Numbered from the stretch's first letter, positions 40,470 to 52,241 are shown. The stretch: 64,000 nucleotides of DNA from Quercus robur (GCF_932294415.1 NC_065536.1:30337354-30401353), one strand, 5' to 3'. Translations and numbers: made by a program. Notes: generated from the sequence alone by a model not told the origin.

Positions 40470-42456
40470 CATCTTGTGAAGGAGTGCTCTAGTAGAACTA
40501 GTCAACAAAGGATGGACAAATAATAGTCCTAAGAAAAATGATAGTTTAAAGGAAAAAATTGGTGAAAGACTAAAATCGATTGAAAGATCTATGATATATA
40601 CCCAAATTAATAGTTTAGCAGAATTAACTAAAAAGATAGAAATTTTAAATTCACCTTTAGATATAGATAGAAAAAGAGACATAACAGTTTTAAATACCAC
40701 TGAGTCATCAGATAATGAAAAAAATAACAGACACACTAGAAATACTATTTGTCACAAATGTAAATAATATAGACATACTAAGAAACAATGTGATAGATAT
40801 AATAAAATTGTTGAACATATCAGTAAATTAGAGTTTGAGAAAGATGTAATAAATGAATTAATGGAAATGTTTGACGTAAAATAGAAAGAGATAGACCAAG
40901 TAACGAAAAAAGAAGAACTAAAATCAACCAACCCACTTAAAGTCAATAAAAGAAAAAGGAAACAAAAAGACATAATAATGAAATTGATAGATAATCTACC
41001 TAATCACCTAAAAGATAAAAAATGAGATTTACTAAAATTGAAAGACTCTATAGACATACCTATTGCTTGTATTAAGTGTAGGAAATATGGACACCATGTT
41101 ATGGAATGTGGAAAAGGAGAAAAAGCTAAGAAAAAAAAAAGATAAGAAAGAAAAGAAAAAATGAAACAAGATGGAACAAACATAAAACCAGTAGCTCTAC
41201 AAGACTTAATGACAGAAGCAAAAATGGTCAAACAAGAAATTAAAGAAGATAATTCCACAGACATAGATGAACAAAATTTGAAAGAATTTTTTAAACCCAT
41301 GATAGACCTACCTTCATTAGAAAAAGATGATTCAAATAATGATAACAATAGACAAAATTTCTTAAGATTAATTGATAGTGTTAATTTTCAAAAATGGAAT
41401 ACAAAAGTCACTCTAGTAATTAATAAAGAATTCTCTTTGACAGAAGTTGCTTTGATAGATTTTGGAGCTGACATGAATTGTATACAAGAAGGATTAATGC
41501 CTTTAAAATATTATGAAAAATCATCGGAAAGATTAACTTGGGCCAATGGAGAAAAGCTAATAATTAATTATAAATACCTAATGTTCACATATGTAATGAC
41601 GGAATATGTTTTGAAACTATTTTTAAAGACCTTTCTTCTAAAGTTATTTTAAGAAATCCCTTTATGGCTTTGCTTTACCCCCTTTTGGTGACAGATGAAG
41701 GAATTAAAATTAGTATGCTAGTTTTTAGATTCACCTCATTCCTAATCTCGAAAGAAATTCGTTCCCTAAATAAAGTCACTATCCTAAAAGATATTAATAA
41801 AGAAAGAATTTGTAGAACAAAAAGGCATTTGTCATCTCTAAAGACAGAAAAATCACTTGTTAACCATTTGACAAATAATGTCATGAAGAAGTTTAAATAG
41901 GATAAAGAGACAGAGATTTATTCTTATTATCCCATTGCTTTTTTGCATAGGCACCAACATATAGTCCAAACACCTTGTGAAAAAGAATTTAGTGGAAAAG
42001 ATATAAAAGATGGAACTATGCTTAAAATTTCTTCTAGTCAATATGAATGGACTGACAGTTTGACAGATGTAAATGACATATTTACACTCTTTATAATATC
42101 CTCAAATACTCATATAACAAATGTTTTATTAAAAGAAGTTCTAATAAAAGAAGTCTTGACAGATACCCCTTTACTAATCATTAAAGAAAACATTAATTGT
42201 GATAATTTCTTGAACAAAGACAGATTTAATTTCCTAACAAGAAGAGTTAATTATAAGTCCCTAACAAATTTTCCTATTATAGTGGTTGATGAGAGACTTT
42301 ATGGAAAAGCTTTATTCTCGCATAATAAGATAGATAGTAATACATACAAAACAGATAGAATCATGGCAGATTTTGTGAATTTTTTGAATTCCAGTTATTC
42401 TGACATTGACAGACTTTACTACAACTACTCTTATACCACTACTCAGCGAGAGCATA
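40470..42456 (+). mobile_element. Endogenous caulimovirid copy B (partial)
   Basis: It is in plus orientation and closely similar to copy A: two zinc-knuckle blocks (near 40752 and 41066, CIKCRKYGHHVMECGK), a protease block (DFGADMNCIQEGLMPLKYYE near 41458) and the same rearranged downstream layout as copy A. It ends where the duplicated PP2-B sequence begins. It is broken, with several breaks. It lies head to head with the upstream end of copy C. Confidence 0.65.
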
Positions 42457-45400
42457 CTACAGAAACACATACAAAAGGTTTTTAGTCTCATTGCATGACA
42501 GTACACACAATAATTATCATGGTACTATTTCGTTTTAATTGACACAGATCTTCTCAGTAGAGATATCATCAAATAAGAAATGTTACATGTTGGGTGCAAG
42601 GGAGCTTTCAATCAAATGGGCAAGCCATCCTCTTTATTGTTGCTGGAAACCACTTTCTCAATCAAGGTTTGCACTAAATCCTAATAATCACAAAAGAAGG
42701 GATAGGATTAAATTAAATGATACACAATAGTTCTTAGTGTGTTAACTTGCTTTATTTAGACATAATGTTCAACTTAACACATGCATTCGTTTCTAAATTA
42801 AAAATTTATTCTTTATGATTAATCGATATGAAATTCGCATGACGGATCCTAGTGTTTTCCATTAGAAAAATATAATTAACGGCTTATTTTCTTTGCCAAA
42901 CTTTCAGATTTGCTGAAGTTGCTGAGCTTAGGACCAAATGGATAGTCCATTAAGTGGGTTAATGGCTCTTCATTGTCCATAATAAAAATGGAGTATTAAT
43001 TCGGGCCATTTACTCACCAACGGATATGGTAATTATTCTGAATGGGCTGTCAAGTAGGAGGATCCAAGGGGCTGATTCATTTTCATTTTTGATACCTCCA
43101 CTCTTCACCTCCCCCTTGTGCACGTATCTAGCCCAATATCTGAGACAATTCATGTTAGCCCATTAATCACCACAATTAAACAGAATAAAATAGTCTCTCT
43201 CCTTTTCAATGTGGGATTAAACATTTTCACAATTCTTCATCTTCCATATTCACTCCCACATCTTTACATTTATGTTATAACATTTACTCATTTTAATTAT
43301 TTAATATTAAAATGTTTCAACAATCCCCCACTCATTTTAATATTAAATTTTAGTTAAAGAGAGATTACCAGGCAAAGATGGGTCACTATGCATCATGAAG
43401 GTGTGCTCTGCATTGAACCTTCACTTAGTAAAACAACGATCTCAACTCCAGAGTCGTAGTGGTCTCCGACTTGAACTAGGACTGCTTTAGGGAAATTAAG
43501 CATCACTGCTTACACATAACAACCCAGGTGTTGACATGAGCTTTTATAGCTAGCACTTTACGGCCATGTGCTGATCCCAGTTTCATGAGTGTATTTGAGA
43601 TTAAGTCCAAATCTCATAGGGAGTGGCCCCACCCCCACACTCACATAGGTGAAATTTGTCAAGGGTGCTCCTGTAATTCTGACACCCCACTCATACGAGC
43701 TACAAATTTCATTAAGAGTTTTTTACTCAACCTCTCCACATTACAGGATAAATGCACTTACATCATAGGGATGAACAATTAGAAAATTATTTACAGAATA
43801 AATAATTTAAAAAAATAAATAGTGCATTTCTTACGACCATCATATGATTCGTTTTTCCCATTGAACCTAATTCTCAGGATCTCTGGTCCTTGGGTTGGGT
43901 ATCCTCATACATGGCTCATGATTCTATTGACTTTAGTCCCATCCCCCTCGATGTATTCCAGACTCTATCTTTTGCCAAGGCCTTGGTAAATGGATCTACA
44001 AGATTATCATTAGATTTAATATAATCCACAGTTATGATGCCACTACTCAAATAAGATTGCACGATACTGTGCTTTCTTCTTATAGGTCTGGATTTACCGT
44101 TGTAGTAACGGTTTTTAACTCTACCAATTGCGGCAGTGCTATCACAATGAATTAATATAGGTGGAATTGGCTTTTCCCAAAGTGGAATTTCATATAACAA
44201 ATCTCTACGCCAATTTGCCTCTTCACTAGCTAAAGCTAATGCTATTAATTCAGCTTCCATTGTTGAATTAGCAATTATCGTTTGCTTTTTAGATTTCCAA
44301 CAAATAGCACCACTACCTAAGGTAAAAATATAACCAGTGGTAGAGAGAGAATCACCTGATAAAGTATTCCAATCGGTATCACTAAAAGCTTCAATCACAG
44401 CAGGATACTTTTTATAAAATAAGCCATAGTTTTTTGGTACCAATTAAATATCTCATAACTCGCTCAATAGCTAGCCAATGATCTTTACTAGGCTTGCTAG
44501 TAAATCTGCTTAGCACTCCTACTGCATATGCAATGTCAGGTCTAGTACAATCAGTAGTATAACGCAAACTACCAATGATACTAGCATAATCCTTTTGATT
44601 AAAAATCTCATCATCATTATTCATAGGAAATAAATGAACACTAGAATCAAAAGGAGTAGCTACACTTTTGTGATCATGAAATTATATTTTCTCAATATTT
44701 TCTCAACGTAATGTGATTGATCAAGATATATTCCATCACATGTTTTTGTAATTTCCATGGCCAAAATAAAATTAGCCTCACCAAGATCTTTCATATCAAA
44801 ATGGTTTTTAAGCATATTTTTTGTTTCATTTATAACATGCATATTTGAGCCAAAAATCAACATATCATCCACATAGAGGCTAATAATAACATGTAAATTA
44901 TTCCATGATTTAGAATAAATACATTTATCACATTCATTTGATTTATAACCATTCTCAATCATGCAGGAATCAAACTTTTCATGCCACAACTTAGGTGCTT
45001 GTTTTAAGCCATATAGGGATTTAGTTAGCTTACATACCTTGCTTTCTTGTCCAGGCTCTACAAAGCCTTCGGGTTGGTCCATATAAATCTCTTCCTCTAG
45101 GTCCCCATTTAGAAAAGCAGTTTTTACATCAATTTGATGAATTTTCAAATCAAAAATTGCAGCAATGGCAATTAACAATCTAATAGATGTAATTCTTGTT
45201 ACCGGAGAAAATGTATCAAAGAAATCAAGATCAGCTTTTTGTTTAAAGCCTTTTGCAACAAGTCTAGCTTTAAACTTATCTATTGACCCATCCGGTTTCA
45301 ACTTTTTTCTAAGGACCCATTTACAACCTATGGTCTTACAACCCGGTGGAAGATCTACTAATTTCCAAGTTCTCTTAGAAATTAGAGATTCCATCTCATC

Positions 45401-48275
45401 ATTTACAGCCTCTTTCCAAAATATAGCATCAGGTGATGTTAAAGCCTCTTTTAAATTTTGGGGATTTTCCTCAATGTTAAAAACATAATAATCAGGACCA
45501 AAATCCTTTTCAACTCTAGCTCTTTTACTCCTTCTAGGTTCCATTTCAAAATTTTCTTGATTTTGTAAATGTGAAGTAGAAGAACTAGGTTGTGACAAAA
45601 TATTTTCTTCACCCCCACTATTTTTCAATTTAAAAGCAAATTTTTCTTCATGAAAAATTGCATCACTAGATTCAAAAATTATTTTGTTTTCAAGATCAAA
45701 AAATCTATAGGCTGCACTATTAATCGCATAACCAAGAAAAGCACAGGTAGTAGCTCTTATACCTAATTTAGGCATTTTAGGGTCAGTAAGCCTTACATAA
45801 GCAAGACAACCCCATACTCTCAAATATCCCAAATTTGGCTTATGTCCTTTCCACATCTTAAAAGGTGTGGTGTGTGACTTTTTATGTGGCACCCTATTCA
45901 AAACATGACATGCAGTTAAAATAGCTTCACCCAAAAAATGCAAAGGTGCACCAGATTCAATTAACATGGCATTTGTTAATTCAATTAAAATTCTATTTTT
46001 TCTTTCAGCCACACCATTAGAAGCAGGTGAATATGGTGCAGTAGTTTCATGGATAATTCCCAAAGACTGGGCAAATGAGTTGAATGTACTTGATTCATAC
46101 TCACGGCCTCTATCACTTCTTATTCTTTTTATTTTTCTACCGAATTGATTTTCAACTTCTTTTAAAAAATCTTGAAATTTTTCAAAAGCATCACTTTTAT
46201 TTTTCAACAAATAAATAGTTGTATATTTTGAGAAATCATCAATAAAAGTGATAATATATCTATTTCCTCCACGAGTTAAAATTCCCTCAAATTCACATAA
46301 ATCGGAATGAATTAACTCAAGCAATTCGGTATTTCTTACCACATTTTTATGAGGCCTTTTTGTAATCTTAGCTTGACTACAAGTTTCACATTTTTCAAAA
46401 TCTTTTGATAGTCTTGGAATTAATCCTAAACTATTCATGATTCCCACATATCTACTATTTATATGACACAAACGAGCATGCCAAAAATTAATAGAAGAAA
46501 GCATATAAACTGAACTGGTAGATACTTTATTATTCTCAACATTCAATTTAAACATTCTATCACAAGCATAACCCTTGCCCACAAATAATCCCTTTTTTGT
46601 GATTACATAATTATCAGATTCCATAGTTTGCTTGAAGCCAGCTTTGTTAAGCAAAAAACTTGACATCAAATTCTTCCTCATGGACGGAGTGTAAAGTACA
46701 TCTTTCAATGTTAGCACACGTCCAGAAGTGAATTTCAATTCAACCTCACCACTCCCAAGAACCTTGGTTTTACTAGAGTCACCAAGCATAACCGTTTTTT
46801 CTTCTTCAAAAGGAGTGTACAATTTGAACCAATTCTTGTCATAGTAGACGTGCCTATTAGCACCGGAATTTGCCCACCACCCTTCAACATATTGCACCAT
46901 ATTGATGTCTGTAATCATAGCCACTAAAGGCTCTTCGGTTACGTTAGCCTGCGGGACAGATTCACGTTTCCGAAATTTGCAAAATCGAGCAATATGCCCA
47001 CTCTTGCCACAGACAAAACAGGATCTATTAAATTGATCTTGTGAAGGGGGTCCTTGGTTCTTATTGTAATTTTTATTTGGGTTTCCCCTTCCTTGAGGTC
47101 TATTATTATTTTTAAAGGCTCTTTTTTTAGGCTTCAATTGAACATTTCTAGGAAAATGATTTTTGGGCATATTATTATTGGACGAAATAAAGTTTACCTT
47201 TGTGGTGGAATTACCATTGCTCTCTTGTGTCATGAGTGCATCTTGTCCTCTAGCCTCCTCCTCCACATGGATGCGTGTGATCAAAGTCTCCAAGGATGTC
47301 TCCTTTTGTTTGTGCCGCAAAGTCTTTCGGAACTCCCTCCAAGATTGTGGTAGTTTATCAATTATGCTAGCTACCACCAAATTGTCTCCAATCTTTATGC
47401 CTTTGGATCTCAATTCTGCCATAATCATTTGGAAGTCTTGTGCTTGATCCACCACCGATTTTCCATCCACCATTTGGTAACGGAAAAATCTACTAGTAGC
47501 ACCTCCCCCTTGCGCACGTATCTAGCCCAATATCTGAGACAATTCATGTTAGCCCATTAATCACCACAATTAAAAAGAATAAAATAGTCTCTCTCCTTTT
47601 CAATGTGGGATTAAACATTTTCACAACTCTTCATCTTCCATATTCACTCTCACATCTTTACATTTATGTTATAACATTTACTCATTTTAATTATTTAATA
47701 TTAAAATGTTCCAACAATACCTAAGTCACCCTAAAATTGAAAAACAATCTTGGGAAAGTATACCTTCTGTGAATCGAATTAAAGCAATGAAATCAAAGGT
47801 CTTTCAAGAGAGACAAGCAGGCCTTGGTGAACGCAAAGATGGATTGATAGAGATTAAGTTGGGGTATTTTTATAATGATGAAGGTGATGAGGAGGTGAAG
47901 GGTGAGCATTTAAAAGGTGGTCTTATTGTTGAGGGAATTGAACTTGGACCTAAAGAGTAATCTCAAGGCTTGTGCTTCTTTGTGCAAACTTTATTAACTA
48001 GAACTGTTTATTGCAAAACTTGGGCTCCAAATATGTTATTTTCTTGAATTATGATGAAGACAATCTGTTGTGTAAAGAATTTTTTTATTTATTTGGTTCA
48101 TGAGAGTGCTATTGTGCTTAATAGCATGGTCATTTGAACCTTCCCCATACTCTCTCGGACCTTAAAAGATCTAAAGAAGTGGCATATATGCTCTTTTCAC
48201 AGTTAATTTAGTGCATAATTTTTGGTTTGAAGAATCTAACATAGAATTGAAAATATTTTTCTTTGAACACAAAGG
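42457..48275 (+). pseudogene. Partial duplicate of the PP2-B gene, split by a Copia element
   Basis: The segment 42457-42938 plus 47717-48275 matches 24973-26372 of the gene upstream: the end of intron 1, exon 2 (42548-42666, KKCYMLGARELSIKW), a shortened intron 2, the first 31 bp of exon 3 (42908-42938), then, after the Copia element, the exon 3 tail (about 47720-47960, RKDGLIEIKLGYFYNDEGDE) and the 3' flank. About 175 bp of exon 3 is missing at the insertion point, 18 bp (MCLKEV region) is absent near 47900, and there is no exon 1, so no F-box. Two residues differ in exon 2 (Tyr to His and Trp to Cys). It cannot give a PP2-B protein. Confidence 0.85.
42939..47716 (-). mobile_element. Copia retrotransposon fossil in the PP2-B duplicate
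   Basis: It reads leftward. The downstream LTR is 42939-43322 (384 bp, TG...CA on both strands), preceded on the minus strand by a purine tract (gagtgggggat). The upstream LTR copy is about 47500-47716 and is shorter. Inside: gag (47473 leftward, [20 protein letters not shown]), zinc knuckle ([15 protein letters not shown] near 47000), protease ([12 protein letters not shown]), integrase (near 46500-45800), reverse transcriptase ([15 protein letters not shown] near 45120; LYVDDML near 44890) and RNase H (43916-44440). Copia order is integrase before RT, as seen. LTR copies differ at about 5 of 217 positions, so the insertion is young, perhaps a few million years at most. It is broken at a few places. 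No matching target duplication. Confidence 0.9.
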
Positions 48276-48283
48276 CTTAGATG

Positions 48284-49092
48284 TAGGATTGTAAAAGAAC
48301 CAAGCCGTTTATGCTCGAGCTTAGCTCGATAAAAAGTTCATTCATATTCGTTTATTTATAAATAAGTCAAACTTGAGCCTTAATTTTGAGCTTGTTTGAT
48401 GAACAAGCCGAGCCCAAGCAAAAATAATTGTCCATGAACAAATTTGTGAACAATAGGGCTCGATACAAAACATGCCGAGCTTAGGCTCATTTATAGCTTG
48501 ATATATATTTACTAAATAAACTCATTATTATGACATTACTCATATGTTTTGGAATGTTAATTTATAGCTTGTTAGTCATATATGTTTTGAAATGTTAATT
48601 TATTTAGATTTGTAAATATTATAGTTGCACAGATGATAAATGTGGATGTAAAAATTTTATTTTGAACAATTACTCAAACTATAGACAATGAATGGATTTA
48701 ATTATGTAAAGTTGTAATTTGAACAATTTCTAATCACAAGTGGAATTAGAAGCATGATAAAATGAGTATATTATTTTATTTTATTTTTTTGTTTACTTGA
48801 TTTTTGGTGATATAAGCATTTGATGATGCAATTTTTTTGGATCTCAAGCTAAAAAGCTTGACTTGAGCTCGAGTTTGAGTTTGAGCTTGATATTAAGCTC
48901 GAGCTTGGCTTGATTAATTAATCAAGCCAAGTCAAGTTGAACTTAAGTTTTTTAATATTCTCATGAGCTCGAGTTCAAACATTATTTTTAAGCTTGTCTT
49001 AAGCTCGAGCCAAACTTGAGCATTTGATTTTTATTGACGAGCCATACTCAAACACACACTACTCGGCAAAGTTTGGCTCTTTTACAGCCCTA
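48284..49092. mobile_element. Non-autonomous hAT element (809 bp)
   Basis: The ends TAGGATTGTAAAAGAACCAA and the inverted TTGGCTCTTTTACAGCCCTA are imperfect terminal repeats. The flanks are cttagatg (48276-48283) and cttagacg (49093-49100), an 8-bp duplication with one mismatch. The subterminal words gagcttgatattaagctcga repeat many times. The original PP2-B locus keeps the first 20 bp of the same terminus at 26373, so the insertion predates the duplication. A fragment lies at 5208-5509. Confidence 0.8.
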
Positions 49093-49280
49093 CTTAGACG
49101 TGTGTAAAGAATGAAATTATTTATTTATTTGGTTCATAGAAATCCTATTGTGCTTAATATCATGATCATTTGAACCCTCTCCAAACTCTCCCGGGCGTAA
49201 AAAGATCTAAACATGTGGTATGTACTTTTCATAGATAATTCAGTGCTTTACTGGTTCAAATCTAACATGTTTAACAATTA
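49093..49280. repeat. Second copy of the PP2-B 3' flank
   Basis: The segment tgtgtaaagaat to ttcagtgctttactgg repeats 48066-48235 (gttcatgagagtgctattgt; catttgaaccttccccatac) at about 80 percent. The hAT element lies between the two copies. This is an old tandem duplication of non-coding flank. Confidence 0.6.
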
Positions 49281-49444
49281 GTTATAAAATTTGTCTTGTT
49301 TTATTTTAAAATATTTTTTGTGGAATTTTAAAATATGGGAATCATTAAAATTTGTCACATGTATGCACAGATGACAAGGCATGCATTTCGTTGTATAACA
49401 TGAAAAAATTATTATTTTTTAAAAATATTTATAAGTTCTACTAA

Positions 49445-49570
49445 TTTTTTTTTAAAAGAGTTTTTAACTTATGACATCTGCTCCCAATTAATGATAGTTT
49501 TTTTATTATCAAATTAAGACACCAGTCAATTTTTTCCTTTTTGGTATAGGCGGGAATTACTCTACCAATT
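49445..49570 (-). mobile_element. Truncated tRNA-derived SINE
   Basis: The minus strand carries the body and tail of the same SINE family as at 13340-13498 (shared words cttatgacatctgctccc, aagacaccagtcaatttt, ggtataggcgggaatt on the plus strand). The tRNA-like head with box A is missing. Confidence 0.6.
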
Positions 49571-49590
49571 TATATATATATATATATATA

Positions 49591-50105
49591 TCTGTATATA
49601 TATTATATATTAAGAGGATTCAGAAAGTTAGTTATTATTTTTTTTTCTGTCAAAAATACCCTTAAATTAATTAACCAACAACTTAAAAATGGGGTTAAAA
49701 TAGTAAATTGGAAAAAGAAAGTTAGTTATTACTTTTTTAATGACAAAAATATCCTTACCTAAAACTTAAAAATGGGGTTAAAATAGTAAATTGAAAAAAA
49801 TAATAAATTTCTATTTTTACGTTGAAATGTTTTCCTACTTCTAAAAACTTCTACTTTTACGTTGATTTAAATTCCTACTTCTACTCACTAACTCCCCACA
49901 AAATATTATTACTCTTTTATTAGTTTTAAAATTTCTCCAATCTACAAAACTCACTCCATGTATTCAATTTTTTTTTTTACTTCATCACGATATATTGTTT
50001 CTTTACCCAAAAAATGAAAATTATTAATAAATGCAAATTATTAATTTTTACCCAAAAAATAGAAGAGCCTCTGAGCACGCGCGTGAGCGCGTGCTTAGAG
50101 GCTAG
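49591..50105 (+). mobile_element. Non-autonomous Helitron (515 bp) with strong 3' hairpin
   Basis: It begins TCTGTATATA and ends TTAGAGGCTAG. A 9-bp perfect hairpin (AGCACGCGC, loop gtga, GCGCGTGCT; 50074-50095) lies 10 nt before the CTAG end, with a further outer 6-bp pairing (GCCTCT/AGAGGC). The flanks are A (50590-type AT context at 49590) and T (50106), as Helitrons require. No Rep/helicase coding. The left end lies in a TA repeat, so it is less certain than the right end. Confidence 0.75.
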
Positions 50106-50252
50106 TATATATTATTGCATTACGTTTGACCAACATTATTACTGATTCAAGAAAATAAAAAAGTCAATGCGAGGGGACCAACATTACTTTTGGGCCGGTC
50201 CTGGGCTGGTGGTGGTAATGAAACGCGTAAGGCTACACTTTGTTAAAAACTC

Positions 50253-50367
50253 AGCCCACATTACCTTATAATTTCATCCTAAGCCCAGGGTCATAATCGT
50301 AAATAAGAAAAAAACTACAACCCTAAACCCTAGCCGCCTCACCTCACTCTGTCATCCGCTTTTATAA
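50253..50367 (+). promoter_or_regulatory. snoRNA-type promoter: two site II motifs, telo-box, TATA
   Basis: Two AGCCCA motifs (50253-50258 and within 50281-50287; complement TGGGCT, site II) precede a double telo-box (aaccctAAACCCTA, exact box 50325-50332) and a TATA-like tttataat (50361-50368). The combination of site II and telo-box is characteristic of plant ribosomal-protein and snoRNA cluster promoters. The spacing to the first snoRNA is about 200 nt. Confidence 0.7.
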
Positions 50368-50571
50368 TCCTGACTCCCATTTCCTTTCATTTCCACAATA
50401 CGATACTCTCTGTCTCTATCTTTCTCTGATGCAAATCCTCTGTAAATTTTATCAATTTTTCTCTTTGTTTATTTTTTTATCATTAAATATTTGTGTAAAT
50501 ATAGGTACTTTTAGATTGTTGCAATGAAATTTTGGAGGTGGGTCTTTTAGATTTTTGCCTTCTTGTTGTTT

Positions 50572-50663
50572 TTGGGGATGATGATAAATGTGTAATCCCA
50601 GCTCATTATGAGACCTTTTGTAGGTCTAGGAATAGTCTTTATCCACATTTTATCTGACCCTTA
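50572..50663 (+). ncRNA. Candidate box C/D snoRNA 1
   Basis: Box C ATGATGA (50578-50584) and box D CTGA (50654-50657) are framed by a terminal stem GGGG/CCCT directly beside the boxes. The 76-nt interior has a 6-bp hairpin (AGACCT ttgt AGGTCT type, about 50610-50628), which brings the boxes closer. The guide next to box D reads tccacattttat; I could not place its rRNA target from memory. It lies downstream of the telo-box promoter and about 130 nt before snoRNA 2, consistent with a polycistronic plant snoRNA transcript. Confidence 0.6.
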
Positions 50664-50791
50664 CATGTTTTCTTCTTCTTCTTCTTTAACTTTCTTAATT
50701 TTAATCTATTTTGTGGAATTTCATATTTATTTAGGGTGGTTTGTGTTTTTATTTTGAGTTTCCACTTTGTGATTTTTTGATACCCTGAATT

Positions 50792-50877
50792 GTTCCCTAT
50801 GATGTTTCTGTATGAACCATGCTAATGCTGATAACTCCGTGATTGATCCTTTCTCTATTCATTTAACTGAGGGAATT
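50792..50877 (+). ncRNA. Box C/D snoRNA 2, guide for an 18S rRNA adenosine (snR53-like)
   Basis: Terminal stem TTCCC/GGGAA (50793-50797, 50871-50875), box C ATGATGT (50799-50805), box D' CTGA (50828-50831), a C'-like tgattga (50839-50845) and box D CTGA (50867-50870) form a canonical layout. The 11 nt before D' (CCATGCTAATG) are fully complementary to CATTAGCATGG in plant 18S rRNA. By the fifth-base rule, the target is the A of CATTA. From memory this corresponds to yeast Am796 (guided by snR53) and Arabidopsis Am801. It directs 2'-O-methylation with fibrillarin in the nucleolus. The target of the second guide (tctattcatttaa) is not known to me. Confidence 0.75.
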
Positions 50878-52079
50878 ATTTCAATTCTGTTTTGTTGGAT
50901 TCTGTCTTGGAGTTTCTTTTGAATTTGCGTGTTCTGCTATTATGTATTTTTAGTGAGAAAGTACTTGTATTATTTTATTTTTTTTTGAAAATATGTGTAA
51001 ATAATGCTTCCTCTCTTTTGCTTTGGTTTTTGATAAATTTTATAACACTTTTGTTAAATTCTATCTGTTTATATATTAAGCTAAGTTTGGTTTATTTTAT
51101 TCAGATGAATGCTGAACATTAAGGAGTTTGAACTCATTGTCCTTTTAACCAATTCAAATAGTTCAAAATCAGATTTGGGTAAAACTATGAAACAATGTGT
51201 GAAACTAGAGGAAACAGCTTGGTTGAACCAAATCTGTTCAGATTTGGGTATCCTAGGCTCCGATTGTGTCTTCCATCAGTCAAATGTGTGAAACTATGAA
51301 ACAATGCAGTATAACTAGAGGAAACAAGTTGATTCTGAAATCTGAATGGACTAGATTTACATTTGGAAACATGGCATCCCCATGATGCTTGGTGCCTCGA
51401 TGAATATATGAATCAGAGGAACCCATATAAAAGATACTCATGGCGCATTAATGTAGAATCATGGATAAAGTATCCATTGGGGGAGTGGGTGAAGTGGTTT
51501 CTGTTGCTCAATGACAGATTTCCCTCTACTCAGAAAGCAGAATATCTTCCCCAGACATTAAGACAGAAATCTAATACTTGTATGCCACTTTGTTTGGTTT
51601 ACAAGTTTGGCTCTTCTGTTATATTGTTTAGCAACTTTTTTTTTTTTTTTTTTTTTCTACCGGCACCTTTGATGCGGATTTTACAAATGATTCGAACTCA
51701 CATACACACTTAGATATATGCTCTTATAGATTATCATACTTTTATTATTTTAAAGTAGAATTTTTATTTTATATTAAAAAATAAAGTTATTTATATTTTC
51801 TTAGAAAAAAAATATAAAGTATCAAATTTATTTTTGTATATAACTGGAATATCATTTATTAGTTTTGGTTTTCTGAAAGAGGATATGGGCTTGTTAGCTT
51901 ATTAGGCCCAAGACTATCTGCTAGTCCATTATAACCTTTCTTATAATGTTCACATTTTTTGAAAAGAAAGTTTGGCCCACTACCGGAATTGAAAGGAAAA
52001 TTAGCCCATGTTCTTAAAGCCATAACATGCTATTGAATCAAACCATAGGAATATTCTAAGGGTTCATGCTAAGGGTTCC
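50878..52079. other. Downstream part of the snoRNA unit and spacer
   Basis: No protein gene is recognised. A direct repeat of about 40 bp, period 109 bp, lies at 51184-51225 and 51293-51335 (ctatgaaacaatg, then actagaggaaaca). A T-run lies at 51637-51656. An ATG-led frame at 51363-51713 ends in that T-run and matches nothing I know. Further snoRNAs were sought but not found. Confidence 0.45.
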
Positions 52080-52241
52080 TGCTAATAAGTGCCTTAAGGT
52101 GTTTGTTAACAATTTAGTTAAAGAAAGTTTTTATGAAAAAAAAAAATTAATGTTTTGATAAATTTTTTTTTTTCAAAAAAGTGATGTTAAAACTTTTCTA
52201 AAATAGATTGTTAACCAATGTCTTAAAAGTACTCATTAGCA
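52080..52241. mobile_element. MITE (162 bp), TGCTAATAAG family
   Basis: The ends TGCTAATAAGTGCCTTAAGG and the inverted complement (TGCTAATGAGTACTTTTAAG) are followed on both sides by GGTTAACA-like and TTTTAGAAAAG-like blocks, giving arms of about 65 bp. The centre is A/T-rich. It shares its layout with 15294-15456 and 53892-54026. The superfamily is unknown. Confidence 0.65.

Noticed and set aside
51363-51713. 116-codon frame after the snoRNAs
   Set aside because: It ends in a long T-run and has no family resemblance or splice context; it may belong to a non-coding transcript.
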